From: Streptomyces toxytricini | GTDB taxonomy: Bacteria; Actinomycetota; Actinomycetes; Streptomycetales; Streptomycetaceae | DNA: 64,000 bases | NCBI RefSeq assembly: GCF_014649915.1 | Contig: NZ_BMTY01000019.1 | Span: forward strand, 95,893 to 159,892 | Reading direction: 5' to 3' | In this document: piece by piece, positions 6,657 to 15,156 of the stretch | Numbering within the stretch: the first letter of the stretch is position 1 | Layout: each line of letters opens with the position of its first letter | Translations under genes and position numbers: made by a program | Notes under the pieces: model-generated | Told to the model about the DNA's origin: nothing | The model's database searches: none | Seen by the model: the letters and a program-made list of their open reading frames with translations, nothing else

Positions 6657-9140
6657 ATGGCATTCAACCACTTACCGGCAGGCGCGCACGACGCCTTCCG
6701 TCCATTGTCCTGCACGCCGGTGACACACTCGGTTCCAATGGCCAATACTCACCGCCCCGGACGCCATATGGCGCCCGGGGACCCGAAACCCGATCCCGGC
6801 ACGGTCCTGGACCGCCTGTCACGGGGGCCGTACAGGGCTGCACGCATCACTCATACGGAGCACTTGCCCCCTCGGGAGGGCCGTCATGCAGTGTGGCCCG
6901 ACCGCATCCGAACGGATGTCGTGGCGGCGATCCGCTCCGCGGGTGTCGAGCACCCCTGGGCCCACCAGGCGGCGGCCGCGGAGCACGCCCTGGACGGCGA
7001 GTCCGTGGTGGTCGCCACCGGAACGGCCTCCGGCAAGTCGCTGGCCTACCTGGCGCCGGTGCTGTCCGCCCTCGCGGACGGCTCCGAGGCCCCGAACGGG
7101 CGGGGCGCGACCGCCCTGTACCTGGCCCCGACGAAGGCGCTCGCCGCCGACCAGCGGCGCGCCGTTCGCGAACTGGCGGCGCCGCTCGGCGCCTCGGTCC
7201 GCCCCGCCGTGTACGACGGCGACACGCCGGTGGAAGAACGCGAATGGGTGCGCCAGTACGCCAACTACGTCCTGACCAACCCCGACATGCTGCACCGCGG
7301 GATCCTGCCGGCCCATGCCCGCTGGTCCTCCTTCCTGCGCGCCCTGCGCTACGTCGTCGTCGACGAGTGCCACACCTACCGGGGCGTCTTCGGCTCGCAC
7401 GTGGCGCAGGTGCTGCGCCGGCTGCGGCGGCTGTGCGCCCGCTACGGCGCCGACCCGGTCTTCCTGCTGGCGTCCGCCACCGCCAGCGACCCGGCGGCCG
7501 CCGCGTCCCGCCTGACGGGCCTGCCCGTACGGGAGGTCGCCGACGACGCCTCGCCGCGCGGCGAGGTGGTCTTCGCCCTGTGGGAGCCGCCGCTGACCGA
7601 CCTGCGGGGCGAGCGGGGCGCCCCGGTACGCCGCACCGCCACGGCCGAGACCGCCGACCTGCTGACCGACCTGGTCGTGCAGGGGGTCCGGACGGTCGCG
7701 TTCGTGCGGTCCCGGCGCGGCGCGGAGCTGATCTCGGTGATCGCGCAGGAGCGGCTCGCCGATGTCGACCGGTCGCTGCCCGGGCGCGTCGCCGCCTACC
7801 GCGGCGGCTACCTGCCGGAGGAGCGGCGGGCCCTGGAGGCGGCCCTGCACTCCGGCGACCTGCTGGGCCTGGCCGCGACGACGGCCCTGGAGCTGGGCGT
7901 GGACGTCTCCGGACTCGACGCGGTCCTGATCACCGGCTATCCGGGGACCCGGGCCTCGCTGTGGCAGCAGGCGGGCCGGGCCGGCCGCTCCGGCCAGGGC
8001 GCCCTGGCCGTGCTGATCGCCCGCGACGACCCTCTCGACACCTACCTCGTGCACCATCCGGAGGCACTGTTCCGCCGTCCGGTGGAGGCCACCGTCCTGG
8101 ACCCGGACAACCCGTACGTGCTGGCCCCGCACCTGTGCGCGGCCGCCGCGGAGGCCCCGCTGACGGAGGCTGACCTGCCGCTGTTCGGTCCGGCGGCCCG
8201 GGAGCTCGTCCCGCAGCTGGAGGCGGCGAAGCTGCTGCGCCGGCGGGCCACGGCCTGGCACTGGACGCGCCGGGAGCGGGCCGCGGACCTGGCGGACATC
8301 CGGGGCGGGGGCGGCCGCCCCGTGCAGATCGTGGAGGCCTCCACAGGGCGGCTGCTGGGCACGGTGGACGAGTCCGCCGCCCACACCGCCGTCCACGACG
8401 GCGCCGTCCACCTCCACCAGGGCCGCACCTATCTGGTGCGGCACCTCGACCTGGAAGACTCCGTCGCGCTCGTCGAGGAGGCCGATCCGCCCTTCTCGAC
8501 GACCGCCCGCGACACCACCGCCATCTCCGTGCTGGAGACCGACGCCGAGGTCCCCTGGGGGGACGCCCGGCTCTGCTACGGCTCGGTGGAAGTCACCAAC
8601 CAGGTGGTGTCCTACCTGCGCCGCAAGCTGATCACCGGCGAGGTCCTCGGCGAGGCCAAGCTGGACCTGCCGCCGCGCACCCTGCGCACCCGCGCCGTGT
8701 GGTGGACGGTCACCGAGGACCAGCTGGACGAGGCCGGGATCGCCCCGGAGATCCTCGGCGGGGCCCTGCACGCCGCCGAGCACGCCTCGATCGGTCTGCT
8801 GCCGCTGTTCGCGACCTGCGACCGCTGGGACATCGGCGGCGTCTCCGTCCCCCTGCACCCGGACACCCTCCTGCCGACCGTCTTCGTCTACGACGGCCAC
8901 CCCGGCGGCGCCGGCTTCGCGGAGCGGGCCTTCCACACGGCCAGCGCCTGGCTGACGGCGACCCGCGACGCCATCGCCGCCTGTGAGTGCGAGGCGGGCT
9001 GCCCCTCCTGCATCCAGTCCCCGAAGTGCGGCAACGGCAACGACCCGCTCCACAAGCGCGGTGCAATCCGCCTCCTGACCCGCCTCCTCGCCCACGCCCC
9101 GGCCGCCCCCGACACCGACCCGCACCCGCCCGCCCCTTGA
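6657..9140 (+). CDS. DEAD/DEAH-box helicase with DUF1998 domain (MrfA/Hrq1-like)
   Basis: An 827-residue superfamily 2 helicase. Walker A ATGTASGKS is at about 120-128, the DECH box at 236-239, motif III-like SATASD follows, and a full C-terminal helicase domain ends in GYPGTRASLWQQAGRAGR. The C-terminal DUF1998 domain has a Cys cluster (C776, C778, C782, C785, C791; CPSCIQSPKC). This layout is that of bacterial MrfA (YprA) and yeast Hrq1, which act in repair of mitomycin-type damage; the role here is inferred. ATG at 6657 (TTGGCT hexamer 6 nt upstream, no ribosome binding site) puts a TTA codon at position 6, making translation potentially dependent on bldA. The 3' end overlaps the TadG-like gene antisense. 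Confidence 0.9.
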   Translation: MAFNHLPAGAHDAFRPLSCTPVTHSVPMANTHRPGRHMAPGDPKPDPGTVLDRLSRGPYRAARITHTEHLPPREGRHAVWPDRIRTDVVAAIRSAGVEHPWAHQAAAAEHALDGESVVVATGTASGKSLAYLAPVLSALADGSEAPNGRGATALYLAPTKALAADQRRAVRELAAPLGASVRPAVYDGDTPVEEREWVRQYANYVLTNPDMLHRGILPAHARWSSFLRALRYVVVDECHTYRGVFGSHVAQVLRRLRRLCARYGADPVFLLASATASDPAAAASRLTGLPVREVADDASPRGEVVFALWEPPLTDLRGERGAPVRRTATAETADLLTDLVVQGVRTVAFVRSRRGAELISVIAQERLADVDRSLPGRVAAYRGGYLPEERRALEAALHSGDLLGLAATTALELGVDVSGLDAVLITGYPGTRASLWQQAGRAGRSGQGALAVLIARDDPLDTYLVHHPEALFRRPVEATVLDPDNPYVLAPHLCAAAAEAPLTEADLPLFGPAARELVPQLEAAKLLRRRATAWHWTRRERAADLADIRGGGGRPVQIVEASTGRLLGTVDESAAHTAVHDGAVHLHQGRTYLVRHLDLEDSVALVEEADPPFSTTARDTTAISVLETDAEVPWGDARLCYGSVEVTNQVVSYLRRKLITGEVLGEAKLDLPPRTLRTRAVWWTVTEDQLDEAGIAPEILGGALHAAEHASIGLLPLFATCDRWDIGGVSVPLHPDTLLPTVFVYDGHPGGAGFAERAFHTASAWLTATRDAIAACECEAGCPSCIQSPKCGNGNDPLHKRGAIRLLTRLLAHAPAAPDTDPHPPAP

Positions 9141-9987
9141 GCCGCGCAGCACATCCCCGGCCGGGGCCGGCCGCTCCCCGGCCGGAGGCAGTGCGTCCTG
9201 GGCCGGTGCCGGCACATCCCCGGCCACAGGCGGTGCGTCGTGGGCCGGAGGTGGTGCGTCGTGGGCCGGAGGCAGTGCGTCTCCGGCCCGGGCCGGCACA
9301 TCCCCGACAAGGCGGTACGCCCTGGGCCGGAGGCAGTGGGTCCTGGGCCGGTGCCGGCACATCCCCGGCCGGAGGCGGTGCGTCGTGGGCCCGAGGCGGT
9401 GCGTCTCCGGCCCGGGCCGGCACATCCCCGGCCGAAGGCGGTACGCCCTGCGCCGGAGGCGGTGCACTACTGGCGGCTACCGGCACGTCCTGCGCCGGAG
9501 GCGGTGCCTTACTGGTTGGAGGGGGTACGTCGTCGGCCGCAGGCGGTACGTCGTCGGCCGAAGGCGGCCCGTTGCCGGTCAGGGGCGGATGAGCCCCGGC
9601 CTGGGGCGCGCCCTCGGCCGGAGGCGGCTCCTCCCCGGCCGGAGGTGGTGCGTCTTCCGTCACGGGCGGGCCCGCGCGGGCCGTGATCACCGGGGTGAAG
9701 GGGCCCGCGGTGGGGCGGGCCGCCACCTCGGCCACCTCGCCGTGGACGAGGCAGGCGGCGACGGAGGCGCCCTGCGCCGCCGCCACGCGCCGGGCGGCGG
9801 CGCACGCGGGCTCGGGACCGTGAGCCCAGGTGGCGGCCGCGGCGAGCGCCCCCAGGTCGGCGGCCGCGGCCGCGCGATGGCGGGCGGCGACCGCCTGGCC
9901 GAGCAGGAGCACCCCGCCGAACACCGCCCCGAGGGCGGTGGCCACGAGGGCCGCCCACACGGTCGCCGAACCCCGGTCGCCCCTCAT
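8710..9987 (-). CDS. TadG/Rv3654c-like pilus-assembly protein with heptad-repeat C-terminus
   Basis: The first ~100 residues are a normal actinobacterial TadE/TadG-like (Rv3654c) protein: MRGDRGSATVW, one membrane span, then an Ala-rich domain with two Cys. After about residue 110 it becomes a Pro-rich chain of seven-residue units (consensus PPAxDVP), encoded by 21-bp repeats. A net 2-bp deletion near 9305-9312 breaks the repeat frame, and translation as written continues in low-complexity Arg/Gly sequence antisense to the helicase gene until 8710 (425 residues in all). The family is normally about 110-150 residues, so the true or functional end is uncertain. ATG at 9987 overlaps the TadE stop (ATGA). 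Confidence 0.6.
   Translation of the reverse strand: MRGDRGSATVWAALVATALGAVFGGVLLLGQAVAARHRAAAAADLGALAAAATWAHGPEPACAAARRVAAAQGASVAACLVHGEVAEVAARPTAGPFTPVITARAGPPVTEDAPPPAGEEPPPAEGAPQAGAHPPLTGNGPPSADDVPPAADDVPPPTSKAPPPAQDVPVAASSAPPPAQGVPPSAGDVPARAGDAPPRAHDAPPPAGDVPAPAQDPLPPAQGVPPCRGCAGPGRRRTASGPRRTTSGPRRTACGRGCAGTGPGRTASGRGAAGPGRGCAARLKGRAGAGRCRGRPGRGRGGGSGGGLHRACGAGRCRCRTSGTGCRRGSPPRTHRRRWRRGSPSARRWPCGRPAPRSRRRRGGRRRRRRSAGGCPGAGGRRRRRCPSGRRSRTAAADRSRRARRRAGPRRGSPGRSRPRPAGPR
9150..9660 (-). repeat. 21-bp coding minisatellite
   Basis: About 24 imperfect copies of a 21-bp unit encode PPAxDVP-type heptads on the minus strand. There is higher-order periodicity: the CACATCCCC core recurs at 9150, 9213, 9297, 9358 and 9421, spaced 63, 84, 61 and 63 bp. 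All are multiples of 21 except the 61, which sits over the 2-bp deletion. Direct, tandem, without unique spacers. Confidence 0.9.
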
Positions 9988-10373
9988 GGCGGCGGCCCCA
10001 CGCTGTCCTCGGCCAGGGCCGCCGCCCGGGCCCCGAGCCGCACCTGCAGCCCGGCCGGCCCCGGCGCGGGGGCCTCCACCCGAACGTGCCACAGGTCGCC
10101 CTTGCGTTCGATCGCCACCTCGGCCCCCGCCGGGGCGGCCGCCCGGGCCGCCCCGGCCGCGTCATGCCCCGGCTCGGAGCGGGCCGCGGCCCGGGCTCCG
10201 ACCCGCGCCGCGTCCACGCAGCGGATCTGCGCGGCCGCCGCCATCAGCGCCCATACGAGCAGGGCGGCGAACAGCACCAGGGCCGGAATCACCAGAGCCG
10301 CCTCAGCGGTGGCGAATCCGCCGTCGCGCGCGCGGGCCGGAGCCGGCCGCGGCTTTTCCTCAGAAAGGCACAT
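9984..10373 (-). CDS. TadE-like pseudopilin
   Basis: A 129-residue protein with a cytoplasmic Arg-rich leader, the TadE signature DGGFATAEAALVIPALVLFA (Glu at about 24) at residues 17-36, and one membrane span. TadE-type pseudopilins are minor subunits of Flp/Tad pili or secretion systems. ATG at 10373 has a GGAAAGG ribosome binding site, overlaps the end of the DUF4244 gene by 14 nt, and its stop overlaps the next start (ATGA). Tight coupling within the Tad operon. Confidence 0.9.
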   Translation of the reverse strand: MCLSEEKPRPAPARARDGGFATAEAALVIPALVLFAALLVWALMAAAAQIRCVDAARVGARAAARSEPGHDAAGAARAAAPAGAEVAIERKGDLWHVRVEAPAPGPAGLQVRLGARAAALAEDSVGPPP

Positions 10374-10557
10374 CGAGTGCCTTTCCGATGGTCGACTGGA
10401 GCGCCGTGGAGACCACGTCGCTCGTCACCACCTTGTACAGAACCGCGGCGAACGCACACGCAGCGATCGTTCCCATGGCGTATTCCGACGTCGACATCCC
10501 CGCATCGCCGGTGCGCCCGGCGATCACGGCCCGCACACGAAACCAGATCATCTTCAT
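10360..10557 (-). CDS. DUF4244 Flp-like pilin
   Basis: A 65-residue protein with the core GMSTSEYAMGTIAACAFAAV, a type IV pilin-like N-terminal helix with the conserved Glu (SEYA). Actinobacterial Tad clusters encode this DUF4244 protein where other bacteria have Flp, so it is the likely major pilin. Cleavage should occur before MSTSEY, after Gly20-like residues. ATG at 10557 has a CAGGAG ribosome binding site 7 nt upstream. No prepilin peptidase gene is seen in the window. Confidence 0.9.
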   Translation of the reverse strand: MKMIWFRVRAVIAGRTGDAGMSTSEYAMGTIAACAFAAVLYKVVTSDVVSTALQSTIGKALDVPF

Positions 10558-10633
10558 GGCAACTCCTGTTGATATCCGTTTACTGACGTTCTCTCAGCTC
10601 TTTCTGCGTCCCACCCGCAACACTGATTCCTTT

Positions 10634-11419
10634 TCAGCGGGCGGAGAGCAGACCGCTCGCCATTCCGATGACGACCGGGGCCACACCCACCGCCAGGAAC
10701 GCGGGGAGGAAGCACAGCCCCACCGGCGCCGTGACGAGGACCGCGGCGCGCTGCGCCCGGGCCTGCGCCGACCGGGCCCGCTCCTCGCGCAGCGCGCCGG
10801 CCAGGCGGGCGGCCTGCTCGGCGGCCGGCGCGCCCGTGCGGGCGGCCCGCTCCAGGCACTGCGCGAGGGGGGCCGCACCGGGTAGCCGCGCCAACCTGCC
10901 CCATGCAGAACCGGGTTCACCGCCGAGCCGCACCTCCGCGCCGGCCAGCGCCAGCCCGTCGCCGACGGGCCCGCCCAGCGACTCGCCGACCGCCTCCGCG
11001 GCCTGCACCGGCCCGGCCCCGGCTGCCAGGCAGGCCGCCAGGAGGTCCGCGGCGAACGGCAGCCCGCGCTCCACCTCCCGCGGATCCACCGCCGCGGCCG
11101 GGTCCGGCCGGGGCCGGCGCCGCAGCCGCCGCACCGCGAGGGCCGCCGCACAGCCTGCCGGGGCGCCGATCGGGCCGCCGACGAGCAGCCACACCGCGGC
11201 CAGCACGCCGACCGGGACCGCCCACTCGGCGGCAGCACTCCGCACCCGCGGTCCGGGGAAGGGTCGCCGCCGGACCGGCGGCAGCGCCAGCACGGCGGCC
11301 GTCCTGCGCCGGGCGGCGCGTATCCGCAGCCGAGCGGCGACCGCTGCGGCCGCGCACAGCACCGCCGCCGCGAGGGAGAGTGCTGTCCCCAGGCTGTGGA
11401 CGGCCATCGCGCCGGTCAC
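10634..11419 (-). CDS. TadC-like type II secretion F protein
   Basis: A 261-residue membrane protein with an N-terminal hydrophobic stretch, a cytoplasmic T2SSF domain (LPFAADLLAACLAAGAGPVQ to LAGALREERARSAQARAQRA) and a C-terminal pair of spans ending VGVAPVVIGMASGLLSAR. TadB and TadC together form the inner-membrane platform of the Tad machine. GTG at 11419 overlaps the upstream stop as GTGA. A 76-nt gap separates it from the DUF4244 gene. Confidence 0.88.
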   Translation of the reverse strand: MTGAMAVHSLGTALSLAAAVLCAAAAVAARLRIRAARRRTAAVLALPPVRRRPFPGPRVRSAAAEWAVPVGVLAAVWLLVGGPIGAPAGCAAALAVRRLRRRPRPDPAAAVDPREVERGLPFAADLLAACLAAGAGPVQAAEAVGESLGGPVGDGLALAGAEVRLGGEPGSAWGRLARLPGAAPLAQCLERAARTGAPAAEQAARLAGALREERARSAQARAQRAAVLVTAPVGLCFLPAFLAVGVAPVVIGMASGLLSAR

Positions 11420-12294
11420 CGCTCCGCCTCCCGCACGATGCGGCTGCACCACAGCAGCCCCAGCCCCTCCAGCACGCTCCCCGCGACCAGGCAGCCCCAG
11501 CCGACGGGGGTGTGGAGGAGCACCCGCAGGGGGTCGGCGCCCAGTCCCGACCCGATCAGCAGCCCGACGAGCGGCAGCAGGGCGAGCACGGCCGTGGTCG
11601 ATCTGGCCCCGGCCAGCTGGGCCCGCAGTGACTCCTGCCGGTCCCGCTCGGCGCGCAGGGCGCCCTCCAGCCGGTCCAGGCCGGCGGCCAGGCCCGCACC
11701 CCCGTCCACAGAGATCCGCCAGCAGGCCGCCATGCCGGCCAGCCCTTCTGCTCCCGGCTCCCGGGCCGCCTCCCGCAGCGCCTCCGGTACGTCCCCGCCG
11801 AACGCGGCCGCCGCCAGCACCGCCGTCTCCGCCGGCCCGGGCGCCCCGGGTCCGACCGCCGACCGGCGCAATGCCGCGGTGAGCGCCTGACCGGGCTGGG
11901 CCCCGGCCCTCAGCTCGCCCACGGCGGCCCCGCACAGGGCGATGACCTCAGCCCGGCGCGCGGACCGCTCCCGCTGCCGCTGCCGCGTGTGCAGCCAGCG
12001 CCGCAGCAGCGGCACCGACACCGCGCCCGCCGCCATCGGGATCACCGACGCACCGATCAGCGCGAGCACGAGCCCGGCGCCGAGGCCCGCCCACTCCCGC
12101 CACAGCTCGGCCCGCACCCGGACGGCGGCCGCCCACACCTGCCCGCGGCCCGGCCCGCGCGGCTTGGCACCGCCCCCGGCCAGGACGCTCCGGGCCCGGC
12201 GGGCGGCCCGCTTCCCGCCGGCCAGCGCCCAGGCGGCCGTGGCCGCGCAGAGCACGCCGGCGAACACGGGCGCGGGCGCCGCCACGGCGTTCAC
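11416..12294 (-). CDS. TadB-like type II secretion F protein
   Basis: A 292-residue membrane protein with N-terminal spans, then a T2SSF cytoplasmic domain (ALCGAAVGELRAGAQPGQAL, later LRAERDRQESLRAQLAGARS) and C-terminal spans (AVLALLPLVGLLIGSGLGAD). Partner of TadC and platform for the TadA ATPase. GTG at 12294 overlaps the tadA stop as GTGA; the open frame continues further upstream but has only Arg-rich shadow sequence. Confidence 0.88.
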   Translation of the reverse strand: MNAVAAPAPVFAGVLCAATAAWALAGGKRAARRARSVLAGGGAKPRGPGRGQVWAAAVRVRAELWREWAGLGAGLVLALIGASVIPMAAGAVSVPLLRRWLHTRQRQRERSARRAEVIALCGAAVGELRAGAQPGQALTAALRRSAVGPGAPGPAETAVLAAAAFGGDVPEALREAAREPGAEGLAGMAACWRISVDGGAGLAAGLDRLEGALRAERDRQESLRAQLAGARSTTAVLALLPLVGLLIGSGLGADPLRVLLHTPVGWGCLVAGSVLEGLGLLWCSRIVREAER

Positions 12295-13439
12295 CGGGCA
12301 CCTCCCAGCAGCGGCCGCAGCCGCTCCCAGCCCTGCTCCCGCACGAAGCCGCGGGGCGACCATCGCAGTGCGGGCACCGTGACGACCAGGCCGGCGGCGT
12401 CCCGCTCCAGTACGTGCACCTCGGCCACCCGGCGCCGCCCCGCCCGGTCCCTGACCAGGTGGACCACGAGCGTGAGGGCGGCCGCCAACTGGCTGTGCAG
12501 GGCGGCCCGGTCGAGGCCGGCGGCCGTACCGAGCGCTTCGAGTCGGGCCGGGACGTGCGCCGCCGCGTTGGCGTGGACCGTGCACGTGCCCCCTTCGTGA
12601 CCGGTGTTCAGGGCGGCCAGCAGGTCAGCCACTTCGGCGCCCCGGACCTCGCCGACGACGAGCCGGTCCGGCCTCATCCGCAGCGCCTGCCGGACCAGGT
12701 CGGCCAGGGTGACAAGCCCTGCCCCCTCCTGGTTGGCGGGCCGCGTCTCCAACCGCACCACGTGCGGATGGTCGGGGCGCAGTTCGGCCGAGTCCTCGGC
12801 TAGGACGATCCGCTCCCCCGGGCCGACGAGCCCGAGCAGGGCGCTGAGCAGGGTGGTCTTCCCGGTTCCGGTCCCGCCGGAGACCAGGAAGGACAGCCGC
12901 GCCCCGATGACGTCCCGGAAGAGGTGCTGCCCGCCGGGCGGCAGGGTCCCCGCCTCGACGAGCTCGTCCAGGGTGAAGGCCCGCGGCCGGACCACGCGCA
13001 GGGAGAGGCAGGCGGAGCCGACGGCGACCGGGGGCAGCACCGCGTGCAGCCGGGTGCCGTCGGGCATGCGGGCGTCGACCCAGGGGCGGGCGTCGTCGAG
13101 GCGCCGCCCCGCCACCGCGGCCAGCCGCTGGGCGAGTCGCCGGACGGCGTCCGCGTCGGGGAAGGCGACGGCGGTCAGTTCGAGCCCGCCGCCCCGGTCG
13201 ACCCACACCCGGTCGGGGGCGGCCACCAGCACGTCGGTGACGGCGGGGTCGGCGAGGAGCGCCTCCAGGGGGCCGGCTCCGACGAGCTCGGACCGCAACT
13301 GGGCGGCCACGCCCAGCACCTCGGCGTCGCCGAGGAGCCGGCCCTGGGCCCGCAGGGCCTCCGCCACCCGGGCCGGGGTCGGTTCGGCGCCCGTTTCGGC
13401 GAGCCGCTGGCGCACCGCCTCCAGGAGTACCGCGCTCAT
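12291..13439 (-). CDS. TadA/CpaF-family secretion ATPase
   Basis: A 382-residue VirB11/PulE-type ATPase that powers Tad pilus assembly or secretion. Walker A is SGGTGTGKTT (187-196), Walker B-like IVLAEDSAEL follows, the Asp box is in MRPDRLVVGEVRGAE, and the His box is HEGGTCTVHANA. ATG at 13439 overlaps the stop of the TadZ-like gene (ATGA). Annotated in related genomes as a secretory or conjugal ATPase; the neighbours make Tad the likely machine. Confidence 0.93.
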   Translation of the reverse strand: MSAVLLEAVRQRLAETGAEPTPARVAEALRAQGRLLGDAEVLGVAAQLRSELVGAGPLEALLADPAVTDVLVAAPDRVWVDRGGGLELTAVAFPDADAVRRLAQRLAAVAGRRLDDARPWVDARMPDGTRLHAVLPPVAVGSACLSLRVVRPRAFTLDELVEAGTLPPGGQHLFRDVIGARLSFLVSGGTGTGKTTLLSALLGLVGPGERIVLAEDSAELRPDHPHVVRLETRPANQEGAGLVTLADLVRQALRMRPDRLVVGEVRGAEVADLLAALNTGHEGGTCTVHANAAAHVPARLEALGTAAGLDRAALHSQLAAALTLVVHLVRDRAGRRRVAEVHVLERDAAGLVVTVPALRWSPRGFVREQGWERLRPLLGGAR

Positions 13440-14686
13440 GCCGTCACCTCCCGGTCGGGCGCGGGGCCCAGGGCCCGCCGCCAGAAGCCGTCGCAGAAGC
13501 GGGCGAGCGGCCCCCGCCCGTGCGCCCCGGGCGGTTCGCCCTCGGCGACGCGCCCCGGCAGGCCCACCTCGACCGGCACCTCCCCGGCGAGCGGCGCGCC
13601 CAGCAGCCCGGCCACCGCTTCGGCGTCGAGTCCGCCGGAGCAGCGGCCACGCACGACCACGCGCACGTCCCGGGCGGCGATGCGCACGCCCGCGGCGACC
13701 CGGCCGGCGGCGGCGACCGCGCGCAATTCGCCCGGGACGACCAGCAGCACGAGGTCGAGCTGGGCCAGGGCTTCGGCGACCGCCTCGTCGACGCGGCGCG
13801 GCAGGTCGACGACGACCACCCCGCCGCGCCGGCGGGCGGCGGCCACGACCGAGCGCACCGCGGCGGGCGGGACGGCCACCCGCTCCCCGCGGTCCCAGCT
13901 GAGCACACGCAGCGCGTGCAGCTCGGGCAGCGACTCCTCCAGCGCTCCGGCGCCGACCCGGCCGCGGGAGCCGGCGAGGTCGGGCCAGCGCAGGCCCGCG
14001 GCGCTCTCGCCGCCGAGCAGGACGTCCAGCCCGCCGCCGAGGGGGTCTCCGTCGATGAGGAGGGTCCGCTCCCCGGCCCGCGCGGCGCGGACGGCCAGGG
14101 CGCAGGCGAGGGTGGACGCCCCCGCGCCGCCGCTGCCGCCGATGACCCCGACGGCGAGGGCGCTGCGGCCGGCTCCCTCCGCCACGTCGGCGATGCGGTC
14201 GACGAGGCGGCCCTCGGCCCCGGGGAGCCGCAGCACCTCCTCCGCGCCGATCTCCACCGCGCGCTGCCACACCGTCGGGTCGTCCTCGGCCGGCTCCCGG
14301 ACGACGAGGAGGACACCGCCGCGCCGCGGGGCCCCGCGGACCCTGCGGGCCGCGTCGTCCCCGACGAGGACGAGGGGTGCGGACTCCCATCCCGTGCCGG
14401 GTGGTGCGGCAGGTCCGCCGCCGACGCCACCGGGTTTCGCGCCAGGGGCGCCGCCGTCGGCGGCGCGGCCGCCTCCGCTTCCGTTTGGCGCCGGCAGCCC
14501 GTGGTGCACGTACGGCTCGGCTCCCGCGGCGGCGCACAGCCGCAGCAGGTCGTCCAGGAGCAACGGGTCCTCAGTGATGATCAGCGGGCGCCCGCCCGGC
14601 GGCACCGCCCCGGCGGGGGCTTCCGCCGTCCGGATTCCACCTGCGCCGATCCGGTTCGGCGCTTTGCACGACTTCGATCCAGCCAC
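13436..14686 (-). CDS. TadZ/CpaE-like MinD-family protein (Ssd)
   Basis: A 416-residue protein with an N-terminal receiver-like region (PLIITEDPLLLDDLLRLC) and a MinD/ParA-like ATPase domain with the unusual P-loop GGSGGAGASTLA, followed by LLIDGDPLGGGLD. This altered P-loop is typical of the CpaE/Ssd (septum-site-determining) group that positions Tad machines at the pole. GTG at 14686 is chosen: it has a GAGAAGGGG ribosome binding site; an ATG frame further upstream lacks one. First gene of the Tad operon. Confidence 0.85.
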   Translation of the reverse strand: MAGSKSCKAPNRIGAGGIRTAEAPAGAVPPGGRPLIITEDPLLLDDLLRLCAAAGAEPYVHHGLPAPNGSGGGRAADGGAPGAKPGGVGGGPAAPPGTGWESAPLVLVGDDAARRVRGAPRRGGVLLVVREPAEDDPTVWQRAVEIGAEEVLRLPGAEGRLVDRIADVAEGAGRSALAVGVIGGSGGAGASTLACALAVRAARAGERTLLIDGDPLGGGLDVLLGGESAAGLRWPDLAGSRGRVGAGALEESLPELHALRVLSWDRGERVAVPPAAVRSVVAAARRRGGVVVVDLPRRVDEAVAEALAQLDLVLLVVPGELRAVAAAGRVAAGVRIAARDVRVVVRGRCSGGLDAEAVAGLLGAPLAGEVPVEVGLPGRVAEGEPPGAHGRGPLARFCDGFWRRALGPAPDREVTA

Positions 14687-14787
14687 GATCTCGGCCCCTT
14701 CTCGCTGCAAATCCCGGCGCCGCGGACTTCGCGGCCCGCAATCACCGTGCAGCGATCCGGAAAAAGAAGTGGATCTTGATCGAAAAC

Positions 14788-14814
14788 CGTGGACAACGGG
14801 AGCCTTGTGAATAA
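14788..14814 (-). promoter_or_regulatory. pair of DnaA-box-like sequences
   Basis: On the minus strand TTATTCACA (14806-14814) and TTGTCCACG (14788-14796) lie in the same orientation, 18 bp start to start. Each differs by one base from a known DnaA box (TTATCCACA; TTGTCCACA in Streptomyces). They lie about 100-130 bp upstream of the Tad/Ssd operon start. Function inferred only. Confidence 0.4.
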
Positions 14815-14980
14815 CTCCGTCACCCACACAGGTGAGTTCCCCAGCGCTGCGGAACCATCACGCACCGTGACGAGTCCTGAGGGGTGAGGGCCTGCACCGC
14901 GCCGGCCCGGCACGACGCACAGGGGGCGGCAGTGAGCGGTGGAGACCGGCGGAAGGGACGCGAACCGCGTCCGGACATGC

Positions 14981-15015
14981 GACGACCCCCGCCGGGGGGG
15001 AGAGCGGGGGTCGTC
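14981..15015. other. strong perfect hairpin, intergenic
   Basis: GACGACCCCCGC (14981-14992) and GCGGGGGTCGTC (15004-15015) form a perfect 12-bp stem with an 11-nt loop. No gene ends just before it on either strand, so it could end a small RNA or act as an attenuator. No U-tract. Confidence 0.5.
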
Positions 15016-15150
15016 CCCACGGTCCGACTCGGGGGGGGAGGAGCCAGACCGGGTTAGCACGGTCGCGAACGATCCGTGACTTCCATGGTGTACCCGAGAG
15101 GCTTCTCAGGCAAACCCACGCGCCACACCTTACGCCGAATGGTGGGCGCA

Positions 15151-15156
15151 TATGCT
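15151..15156 (+). promoter_or_regulatory. -10 hexamer TATGCT for leaderless HAD gene
   Basis: TATGCT ends 6 nt before GTG 15163 and no ribosome binding site is present, so transcription probably starts at the start codon. Confidence 0.5.

Noticed and set aside
9150..9660. CRISPR array
   Set aside because: Units are 21 bp, contiguous and coding; there are no unique spacers and no cas genes.
14931..15056. 41-codon plus-strand frame beginning GTG
   Set aside because: Third-position GC is only about 68 percent and it crosses a strong hairpin; not coding-like.
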